A stretch of DNA of 12,862 nt from Pelethousia sp034928145 (GTDB taxonomy: Bacteria; Bacillota; Clostridia; Christensenellales; CAG-138), in NCBI GenBank assembly GCA_034928145.1, contig JAYFPE010000033.1, positions 1-12,862 on the forward strand. The letters run 5' to 3'. Below the pieces are notes generated by a model that saw nothing but the letters and a program-made list of their open reading frames with translations, ran no database searches and had not been told where the DNA came from. Positions 1 to 5,020 of this stretch are shown one piece after another. Position numbers and translations under genes: made by a program. Position 1 is the first letter of the stretch, and each line of letters starts with the position of its first letter.

Positions 1-11
1 CTGCACCCCGG

Positions 12-33
12 CTGGGGGAAACCTTTCCCCCAG
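12..33. repeat. Perfect 10-bp inverted repeat in a gene-free left end
   Basis: CTGGGGGAAA, a 2-base spacer, then TTTCCCCCAG form a perfect hairpin. It lies in the 236 bases at the left edge, where I see no convincing gene; open frames here run antisense into the desulfhydrase gene and resemble no family I know. The stem is not followed by a T-run on either strand, so it is not a typical intrinsic terminator. It could be part of a dispersed intergenic repeat or the 3' region of the minus-strand operon, but nothing in the window settles this. Confidence 0.5.
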
Positions 34-236
34 ACCCCCTGGAACGCAGTTTAGTTTGCGGCCTCGTTGTGTCCGATGCCCGAATGTATCGTGGCTCGGC
101 GGGCCCCGGCAATCTATGTCCGCTGCCCCAAAGCAGGGATGTGGCGCCCTGGGCAACCCGCTCGCCCCTCTGCGCCGCACCTTGGGGTCTACTTTGGGGT
201 TTGCGGCAGGCAGACGTTTTGCGCAGGGCCGCGCTA

Positions 237-1220
237 TCAACCCTCTGTCTGCTTAAGATCAATGGCGAACAAGCCGCCCGCGCCGCCGCTATGCAAGAAG
301 AGGATGTTTTCGCTTTCATCAAAATAGCCCTGCTCGCACAATTCGAGGAAGCCAGCGAAGGTTTTGCCCGTATAAACAGGGTCAAGGATCAAGCCCTCCT
401 TTTGCGCCATGAGCCGCAGGGCGGCCATGCCGGCGGCGGAGGGGATGGCATAGCCCGCGCCATAGCAATCGTAGAGGTTCACATCCTCAGGGGAAATACG
501 GGCGCCGCATTGCAGCAATTCCTGTGCGCCATTGACCAGATCGGCCACGATGGGCGCGAAATCCTCGGGATCGACCACGATGCCGGTTACACGGGTCGCG
601 GGCGCATAGAGCATGGTCCCCAGCACCATGCCCGCCATAGTGCCGCCGGAGCCCGTGCAGCAGACAATATCGTCAAACGCCAGGCCCAGGCCCGCGGCCT
701 GCTCCTTTGCTTCCTGCGCGCAGAGGGCATAGCCCAGCGAGCCGAGAGGTACGGAGCCGCCCACGGGCACGCAATAAGGATTATGCCCCTCTGCCCGCAG
801 CGCGGCACAAATGCGCTCCATCTCGGCGTATACGTCGTCGTAAGAGTCCGTATCCACAAAGCGCACATCCGCGCCCAAAATATCGTTGAGCAGCTGGTTG
901 CCCTTCTTCTCCCACACGCCGCGCTTTTTGAGCGCCAATATGCTGTTTAGGCCCAGGCGACCGCAGCAGGCGGCCGTGAGCATGGCGTGGTTGCTCTGCG
1001 CGCCGCCTGTGGTGAGGATGGTATCACAGCCTCGGTTCAGGGCGTCCGCCAGCAGAAATTCCAGCTTGCGCACCTTGTTGCCGCCCAGCGCCACGCCTGT
1101 GAGATCATCCCGCTTAACGTAAACATTCTTACCTACCAAGGCGCTGATGTTGGGCAGGTGGTGCAGAGGCGTGGGCAATTGCGCCAGACGCAGGCGCGGA
1201 AAGGAAGATATCTCTTTCAC
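237..1220 (-). CDS. dcyD: D-cysteine desulfhydrase / ACC deaminase-family PLP enzyme
   Basis: A 327-residue fold-type II PLP enzyme of the tryptophan-synthase-beta superfamily, full length for the family. The PLP lysine is K49 in GGNKVRKLEF; GGAQSNH (72-78) carries the conserved Ser-Asn-His; the phosphate-binding loop is TGSGGTMAG (189-197). In true ACC deaminases the C-terminal pocket has Glu (YEGK) and Leu (HLGG). Here the equivalents are T284 (VYTGK, 282-286) and S311 (LHSGG, 309-313), the small-hydroxyl pattern of D-cysteine desulfhydrases, which release pyruvate, ammonia and sulfide from D-cysteine. Cytoplasmic. Start is GTG at 1220, with GGGGGAG six bases upstream. It lies 42 bp behind the NlpC/P60 gene, probably in one operon. 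Substrate is inferred from these residues only; other D-amino acids or 2,3-diaminopropionate are possible. Confidence 0.85.
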   Translation of the reverse strand: MKEISSFPRLRLAQLPTPLHHLPNISALVGKNVYVKRDDLTGVALGGNKVRKLEFLLADALNRGCDTILTTGGAQSNHAMLTAACCGRLGLNSILALKKRGVWEKKGNQLLNDILGADVRFVDTDSYDDVYAEMERICAALRAEGHNPYCVPVGGSVPLGSLGYALCAQEAKEQAAGLGLAFDDIVCCTGSGGTMAGMVLGTMLYAPATRVTGIVVDPEDFAPIVADLVNGAQELLQCGARISPEDVNLYDCYGAGYAIPSAAGMAALRLMAQKEGLILDPVYTGKTFAGFLELCEQGYFDESENILFLHSGGAGGLFAIDLKQTEG

Positions 1221-1261
1221 GGCGTTCTCCCCCTTATAATCGGCATCGTATAGATGTCATC

Positions 1262-1291
1262 ATTATAGCGGAAAAATGCTGCCCACGTAAA
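1262..1291 (-). promoter_or_regulatory. Possible internal promoter for the desulfhydrase gene
   Basis: On the minus strand TATAAT (1267-1262) overlaps the stop codon of the NlpC/P60 gene, with TTTACG 18 bases further upstream. The -10 is consensus and the -35 is a partial match. It could allow dcyD to be transcribed apart from the upstream gene, but may be chance in the coding end. Confidence 0.3.
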
Positions 1292-2084
1292 GGAGGCTTT
1301 CGGCCAACTCGACCCGGTAATCAAGATCGCCAAGCCGCAGGCTGCCAAGGGCCACCCGGCCCACGCTGCCGGAAGCGTGGATATAGCGCCCGCCGCCGAG
1401 ATAAAGGGCGATATGCCCCGGGAAATACAGCAGGTCGCCAATTTGCAGCTGGGATCGCGGTATCTCGCGCACGGGGTAACCTTCATCCAGGCGGGCGTTT
1501 CGGCAGATGGCCACGCCGGAGAGCAAATAGGCTGCGTGGCACAGGCCGCCGCCATCGAGCCCCGCGGGTGTGCGGCCGCCCCAGCGGTATTGGCAGCCCA
1601 GATAGCCAAAGGCCGCATCAGCGATCTGCCCGCGCAAAAGGGCCGGCTCCCGGCCCGCTGCCTCCGGCAGCAACGTGAATAGATGGCAGGTGCGGATATA
1701 GCCTTCCCTGCCCTCCGGCAGAGCCAGGCGCGTCCAATCCGCTTCCTGCGCCAGCGCCCGCACGCGGCTGCCCCGGGGCAGCGTCAGATGCAAGCCCGCC
1801 TGATAGCGGGGCGCTTCCAGCACATCCGCCCAGGGGGCGCGGACGGTCCGCGCTTCCCCACCTTCTATAGCAGGGCCCAGGTGCGCGGCCTCTATGTAGC
1901 TCTCGTAGCCATATTCCATGTGCACCCGCAACCAGCCCGCTTCCGGCTCATCTAAAACTTCGGCCGTTTGGCCGAACCAGGCCTCATCGACCCGCTCCGC
2001 CAGGGCGCAGGGCTTACAATAGAGCGGCGCGTATGGTGAAACGATCTGCTGCATGCTTCCACATCCTTTTATCCTTTTTAGCAA
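1263..2084 (-). CDS. NlpC/P60-family protein (YkfC-like) lacking the catalytic Cys
   Basis: A 273-residue protein with the plan of gamma-D-glutamyl-L-diamino-acid endopeptidases such as Bacillus YkfC: two SH3b-like segments (about 14-70 and 78-137), then an NlpC/P60 domain (about 150-273). The active family cleaves the gamma-D-Glu bond of peptidoglycan peptides with Cys-His-polar residues. The His (GHIALYLG, H224) and the third residue (H236, IHASG), 12 apart as in YkfC, are present. The Asp-Cys-Ser-Gly motif reads Asp-Gly-Gly-Gly (177-180, codons GAT GGC GGC GGC), so the nucleophile is gone. C182 is nearby but four residues away. No signal peptide is visible. Start is TTG at 2084 with AAGGGGAG six bases upstream; ATG at 2054, after AAGGA, is a good alternative. 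Fold is sure; hydrolase activity is doubtful. Confidence 0.85.
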   Translation of the reverse strand: MLKRIKGCGSMQQIVSPYAPLYCKPCALAERVDEAWFGQTAEVLDEPEAGWLRVHMEYGYESYIEAAHLGPAIEGGEARTVRAPWADVLEAPRYQAGLHLTLPRGSRVRALAQEADWTRLALPEGREGYIRTCHLFTLLPEAAGREPALLRGQIADAAFGYLGCQYRWGGRTPAGLDGGGLCHAAYLLSGVAICRNARLDEGYPVREIPRSQLQIGDLLYFPGHIALYLGGGRYIHASGSVGRVALGSLRLGDLDYRVELAESLLYVGSIFPL

Positions 2085-2215
2085 TACCGGCTCCCCTTAC
2101 CTTAATCCATCATATGCGGTCCCGGGGCCGCCAAGTCATGGGCAAGGGCCGCATTTGGCTCTTGTGCGGCCCTACAAAATGCGATATGCTGAACGAATAA
2201 GGGGGGAGCCGATCC
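2085..2215. promoter_or_regulatory. Divergent control region with a 7-bp inverted repeat
   Basis: This 131-bp gap lies between the minus-strand NlpC/P60-desulfhydrase pair and the plus-strand AraC gene. It holds an inverted repeat GGCCGCA (2147-2153) / TGCGGCC (2165-2171) with an 11-base spacer. It also holds weak -10-like boxes: TATGAT (2114-2109, minus) and TATGCT (2185-2190, plus). No good -35 is seen. Divergent placement is the usual setting for a regulator controlling its neighbours, so the repeat is a candidate operator, though AraC proteins more often use direct repeats. Confidence 0.35.
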
Positions 2216-3052
2216 ATGGAAGAAAACGCCAAGCGGGGCTATCTGCACGAGGATTTTCGCCTCTTCCACATCCGCGACCAGGTGGAGCTGGAACTGAATT
2301 ATCATTATCATGAATTCAATAAGGTGGTCGTCTTCCTTTCCGGCAGCGTAACCTATGTGGTGGAAGGGAAGGCCTATTTCCTGCAACCCTGGGATATCCT
2401 GCTGGTGCCCCATGGCCAGATCCACCGGCCCATCATCGACCCGGGTGAGCCCTACGAGCGCATTATTCTCTGGATGAATTCGGATTTCCTCGCCCTGCAT
2501 AGCGATGCGGACGGGGATTTGCTCCAATGCTTCCGTTTGGCGCAGGAGCGCAAGTTCGCGCTCATCCGGCTGGATGCAAGCGCCCGGCCTGAGCTTCGGC
2601 GCATGCTGGACGGCTTGGAGGATGCCCTGCGCAGCACCGAGTTTGGCCACAGCCTGCTGGCGCGAACGGGCTTTTTGCAGCTGATGATCTCCCTCAACCG
2701 CATGGCCCTTAGAGACGCCACCAGCCTTGATACCGAAACTTACCGCAGCGACCCCAAGGTGGAAGAGATTTTAGCCTATATCAACGCCAACCTGGAGGCG
2801 GATCTATCCCTCGATGCCATCGCCGGCCGTTTTTACATCAGCAAATCCTATCTCATGCACCGCTTCAAGGAACTGACAGGTTGCAGCGCCCACAAATACG
2901 TGCGCCAAAAGCGGCTGCTGTGGGCTGCGGAGATGATCCGCGAAGGCGTGCCCGTAATCGAGGCCAGCCAGCGCTGCGGCTTTGGGGATTACTCGGCTTT
3001 TCTGCGGGCTTTCAAACAAGTCTTTGGCGTAACGCCGAGCGAAATTGGCTAA
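2216..3052 (+). CDS. AraC-family transcriptional regulator with cupin sensor
   Basis: A 278-residue cytoplasmic DNA-binding regulator. The N-terminal half is a cupin-type sensing fold with HYHEF (30-34), the LSGSVTYVVEG turn (41-51) and LVPHGQIHRP (63-72). The C-terminal 100 residues are the double helix-turn-helix AraC domain: LSLDAIAGRFYISKSYLMHR (197-216) is the first unit, and GFGDYSAFLRAFKQVFG (255-271) with the TPSEIG end is the signature of the second. Cupin AraC proteins commonly sense sugars or small acids, but the ligand cannot be read here. ATG at 2216 follows GGGGGGAG by seven bases. It is divergent from the NlpC/P60-desulfhydrase pair, which are its likely targets by position only. 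A second, diverged copy of its last 23 codons lies directly downstream in the same frame. Confidence 0.93.
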   Translation: MEENAKRGYLHEDFRLFHIRDQVELELNYHYHEFNKVVVFLSGSVTYVVEGKAYFLQPWDILLVPHGQIHRPIIDPGEPYERIILWMNSDFLALHSDADGDLLQCFRLAQERKFALIRLDASARPELRRMLDGLEDALRSTEFGHSLLARTGFLQLMISLNRMALRDATSLDTETYRSDPKVEEILAYINANLEADLSLDAIAGRFYISKSYLMHRFKELTGCSAHKYVRQKRLLWAAEMIREGVPVIEASQRCGFGDYSAFLRAFKQVFGVTPSEIG

Positions 3053-3133
3053 AAAATGTATATTGGAATGTATTGCGTGTTTTTGCGAGCTTTTAAGCAG
3101 GTATTTGGCGTAACCCTGAGCGAGATTGGCTAA
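3053..3133 (+). pseudogene. Remnant of a second AraC C-terminus, in frame behind the first
   Basis: Immediately after the AraC stop (3050-3052) the same frame continues for 26 codons to another TAA (3131-3133) and ends FLRAFKQVFGVTLSEIG. The intact gene ends FLRAFKQVFGVTPSEIG. The two tails are offset by 81 bases and align over 23 codons. Most base differences are silent third positions (for example aaa/aag, caa/cag, gtc/gta, gaa/gag), with a few replacements such as P to L. That pattern implies the second tail once belonged to a working paralogue rather than a fresh duplication. No start region or rest of the gene remains, so it is probably scar from recombination between tandem AraC genes. 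Confidence 0.8.
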
Positions 3134-3157
3134 TACCGTGATTCGCCTGCGTATACC

Positions 3158-3191
3158 AAAAGCCGCCCTCCCATGCGGGAGGGCGGCTTTT
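3158..3191. terminator. Bidirectional Rho-independent terminator
   Basis: A perfect 15-bp stem, AAAAGCCGCCCTCCC / GGGAGGGCGGCTTTT, with loop ATGC. It has A-runs on one side and T-runs on the other, so it works on both strands. It sits between the converging AraC and NifX-like genes and should end both transcripts. Confidence 0.92.
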
Positions 3192-3201
3192 GCCGCCGGG
3201 G

Positions 3202-3603
3202 TTAACCGCAAGAATGGCCAGTGCAGTTATGCGCACCGCAGCTGTGCGCGCCGTCGTCATGATGCTCCCCATGGTGGCCGCAAGCTGCTTCAGGGTCAAA
3301 GATAAGGCTCCCGGATAACAGCGCTTCCACCGATTGATCCGCGTCCCCGGTTACACCGCCAAAGATGGCGATGCCCGCTTCGCCCAGCGCGCGGCGGGCG
3401 CCCTCGCCGATGCCGCCGCAGATCAGGGTATCCACCCCTATCTTTTTAAGGATATCCGCCAAAGCGCCATGGCCGCTGCCATTGGTATTGATGGTGGTGG
3501 CTACGCCTACCTGGCCATCCGCCACGTCATATACCTTAAAGCGCTCGGTATGGCCAAAGTGTTGAAAAACAGCTCCATTTTCATACGTTACCGCGATTCG
3601 CAT
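3202..3603 (-). CDS. NifX/NifB-type (dinitrogenase FeMo-cofactor domain) protein with Cys/His-rich tail
   Basis: A 133-residue protein with the dinitrogenase iron-molybdenum cofactor fold (residues 1-105: MRIAVTYENG start, VFQHFGHTERF at 12-22, ICGGIGEGAR at 61-70). Stand-alone members occur widely in anaerobes without nitrogenase and are thought to bind Fe-S or molybdenum-containing clusters. The last 26 residues form a metal-binding-like tail with four Cys (108, 122, 127, 132) and seven His (110, 111, 114, 115, 120, 125, 130). Start is ATG at 3603, because AAGGAGGAGGG lies eight bases upstream and the family sequence begins here; a longer frame to 3684 has no such support. Its first 23 bases overlap the end of the DUF134 gene, so translation is probably coupled. 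No nif genes are visible. Confidence 0.87.
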   Translation of the reverse strand: MRIAVTYENGAVFQHFGHTERFKVYDVADGQVGVATTINTNGSGHGALADILKKIGVDTLICGGIGEGARRALGEAGIAIFGGVTGDADQSVEALLSGSLIFDPEAACGHHGEHHDDGAHSCGAHNCTGHSCG

Positions 3604-3964
3604 GCGATCCCTCCTCCTTATCCCTTTCGCAGCGCCGCCCACAGCGGCAGCCGCAGCCCTGTGCGCCGCCATCGCAGAGCACATAATCCCCGCCCTGGAT
3701 GCGCAGCTCCTTCTGCTCTACCAGACATTGCGCCAGCTTGGCCCGGGCGCTGCTATAGATAGCCTGGGCGGTGGTGCGCGCCACGCCCATCCGCTCCGCG
3801 CATTGCGCCTGGGTGAGTCCTTCCAGATCGATGAGCCGGATGCTTTCGAACTCATCCAGGCCCATGGAAATATCCCCGCGCCCCCCCGCCGTTTGCTCCA
3901 TCGGCCCAAAGCGCCTGCATCCCGGCAAGGCACATCCGCGCCTCCTTGTACCTGGCCTCGGCAT
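3581..3964 (-). CDS. DUF134-family HTH regulator
   Basis: A 127-residue protein recognisable as DUF134 by the MPRP start, the C11-x4-C16 pair, the DEFESIRLIDLEGLTQAQCA block (37-56) and a sigma-70-region-4-like helix-turn-helix (about 50-80, MGVARTTAQAIYSSARAKL). It probably binds DNA and senses metal or redox state. The C-terminal part carries a further Cys cluster (C97, C104, C106, C108, C112) beyond the usual family core. ATG at 3964 follows AGGAGG by five bases. The NifX-like gene overlaps its 3' end by 23 bp, a pairing seen repeatedly in anaerobes. Its consensus promoter is bracketed by mirror-image CATATG elements, which suggests autoregulation, though that is inference. Confidence 0.88.
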   Translation of the reverse strand: MPRPGTRRRGCALPGCRRFGPMEQTAGGRGDISMGLDEFESIRLIDLEGLTQAQCAERMGVARTTAQAIYSSARAKLAQCLVEQKELRIQGGDYVLCDGGAQGCGCRCGRRCERDKEEGSHANRGNV

Positions 3965-3982
3965 GACCGCCTCCTATGTTAC

Positions 3983-4030
3983 TGACATATGCCATTTATG
4001 CTTATTATACCCCGTTCCCGGCATATGTCA
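3983..4030 (-). promoter_or_regulatory. Consensus promoter bracketed by an 11-bp inverted repeat
   Basis: On the minus strand TTGACA (4031-4026), 16 bases, then TATAAT (4009-4004) drive the DUF134/NifX-like pair. TGACATATGCC (3983-3993) and GGCATATGTCA (4020-4030) are perfect reverse complements. One covers the -35 and the other lies just past the start-site region. Each arm has a CATATG core and the cores are 36 bp apart. A protein bound to either arm would block RNA polymerase. The promoter is strong evidence; the operator role is inferred. Confidence 0.8.
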
Positions 4031-4043
4031 ACAACTATGGATA

Positions 4044-4072
4044 AAAAATATCCCGCTCCGGCGGAGCGGGAT
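4044..4072 (-). terminator. Rho-independent terminator after desulfoferrodoxin gene
   Basis: Read on the minus strand, ATCCCGCTCC, loop GCC, GGAGCGGGAT (4072-4050) is followed by ATTTTTTAT. It begins 20 bp past the desulfoferrodoxin stop and separates that gene from the DUF134 promoter. Confidence 0.9.
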
Positions 4073-4091
4073 AGCAAAAGAGGGATGCGGT

Positions 4092-4472
4092 TTAGATATC
4101 CGCTTTCCAAAGGCCGTGGAGGTTGCAATAGGCAAAAACGGTAACAGGGGTCTCCCCTTCGATGGAGAAAACGGCCTTGGGCACTTGGCCGGGCTCTAGG
4201 CACTTGCGATGCGCGCCGGTCTCGGTTTGCAACTGGATCCAGACAATATAGTGTTCCTCCGTCATGGGGTGAATGGCGGAGCCCACCTCTACCGTCACGG
4301 TATTGCCTTCCACTTTCACAACTGGCACATGCTTTTCCAGGCTCGCATCCACGCTGCCCGGCTCCAGCTCGGTCATGGGATCACCGCAACAAACCATAGG
4401 CGCGCCCGAGCTATGGATCATATTCACCAAATTACCGCAATGCTTACAAATAAAGAAACGGTTTCCGCACAT
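4092..4472 (-). CDS. dfx: Desulfoferrodoxin (superoxide reductase, class I)
   Basis: A 126-residue cytoplasmic superoxide reductase that reduces superoxide to hydrogen peroxide without making oxygen, typical of anaerobes. The N-terminal desulforedoxin-like centre I has its four iron ligands C9, C12, C28 and C29. The catalytic centre II ligands H48, H68, H74, C116 and H119 are all present (EKHVPV at 46-51, HPMTEEH at 68-74, YCNLHG at 115-120), as is the catalytic E46-K47 pair. Length matches classical Desulfovibrio enzymes. Start is ATG at 4472, where GGGAGG sits eight bases upstream and the family sequence begins MCGNRFF; the upstream in-frame ATG at 4487 would overlap that ribosome site. It has its own extended -10 and its own terminator, and lies 76 bp behind thioredoxin. 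Confidence 0.97.
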   Translation of the reverse strand: MCGNRFFICKHCGNLVNMIHSSGAPMVCCGDPMTELEPGSVDASLEKHVPVVKVEGNTVTVEVGSAIHPMTEEHYIVWIQLQTETGAHRKCLEPGQVPKAVFSIEGETPVTVFAYCNLHGLWKADI

Positions 4473-4512
4473 AGATGATACCTCCCGCATAATTAACATT
4501 GGCCGTAGTTTT

Positions 4513-4521
4513 ATTATAACA
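4513..4521 (-). promoter_or_regulatory. Extended -10 promoter of the desulfoferrodoxin gene
   Basis: TGTTATAAT on the minus strand is a full TGn-TATAAT extended -10, about 40 bp before the start codon. No good -35 is present, as is acceptable for extended -10 promoters. Confidence 0.65.
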
Positions 4522-4548
4522 CCGAATCGCCCTGCATCCTGTTCATAT

Positions 4549-4857
4549 CTAGGCCAGCAGGGAAACGATCTGATCCTTGGGCAGCGCGCCCAGGGCCTGG
4601 TTGACCACCTTGCCGCCCTTCATCACCACCAGCATGGGAATGCTCATCACGCGGAAGGCTGCGGCAAGCTCCGGCTGCTCATCCACATTGATCTTGCCCA
4701 CCCTTATATCCTGCCGCTGTGCGGCGATCTCCTCGATGATGGGGGCAACCCGGCGGCAAGGTCCGCACCAGCCGGCCCAAAGATCCAGCAACACGGGCTT
4801 TGCGCTTTCCAGCACTTCCTGCCGGAAGTTTTCTTTTGTTATCGTTAGGGCCGCCAT
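4549..4857 (-). CDS. trxA: Thioredoxin
   Basis: A 102-residue classical thioredoxin, the cytoplasmic protein disulfide reductant. The active site WCGPC is at 30-34, with the buried Asp at 25 (LDLWAGWC) and cis-proline P74 (MSIPM), and a Gly-rich end (KGGKVVNQALGAL). It is full length. ATG at 4857 follows AAGGAGGAG by about seven bases. TATAAT lies at 4901-4896. It is transcribed towards desulfoferrodoxin, and with it forms a likely oxidative-stress group, although dfx also has its own promoter. No thioredoxin reductase gene is in the window. Confidence 0.96.
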   Translation of the reverse strand: MAALTITKENFRQEVLESAKPVLLDLWAGWCGPCRRVAPIIEEIAAQRQDIRVGKINVDEQPELAAAFRVMSIPMLVVMKGGKVVNQALGALPKDQIVSLLA

Positions 4858-4895
4858 TTGCGCTCCTCCTTTTCGTATCGCTTGGTTATGGTTTA

Positions 4896-4901
4896 ATTAT
4901 A
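4896..4901 (-). promoter_or_regulatory. -10 box of the thioredoxin promoter
   Basis: A perfect TATAAT on the minus strand, 38 bp before the thioredoxin start codon. No convincing -35 lies at 16-18 bp; a TTGTCA (4930-4925) is 23 bp away. Confidence 0.5.
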
Positions 4902-4957
4902 CCCGCCTCCCCCGCCTCCTTCCGTGACAAACTCACTATGCGGCCCCGGCCTTTTCT

Positions 4958-4987
4958 GGATATTCCCATCCTGCCCTGATAATACTA
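4958..4987 (+). promoter_or_regulatory. Sigma-G-like promoter upstream of the germination operon
   Basis: GGATA (4958-4962), 18 bases, then AATACTA (4981-4987) resembles the forespore sigma-G pattern (GnATr, 18 bp, CATnnTA) with one mismatch in each box. It lies 34 bp before the gerA start and ahead of the GGAAGGAG ribosome site, where a germinant-receptor promoter should be. The match is by eye. Confidence 0.4.
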
Positions 4988-5020
4988 AAAGGGAAAGAAG
5001 CTGGAAGGAGCGGCTAGGGC

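Noticed and set aside
69..950. A 293-codon plus-strand open frame
   Set aside because: It lies antisense to most of the desulfhydrase gene, has no ribosome site and resembles no protein family. GC-rich coding DNA often leaves its complement open.
2102..2650. A 182-codon minus-strand open frame
   Set aside because: It is antisense to the AraC gene and its control region, with composition typical of a shadow frame.
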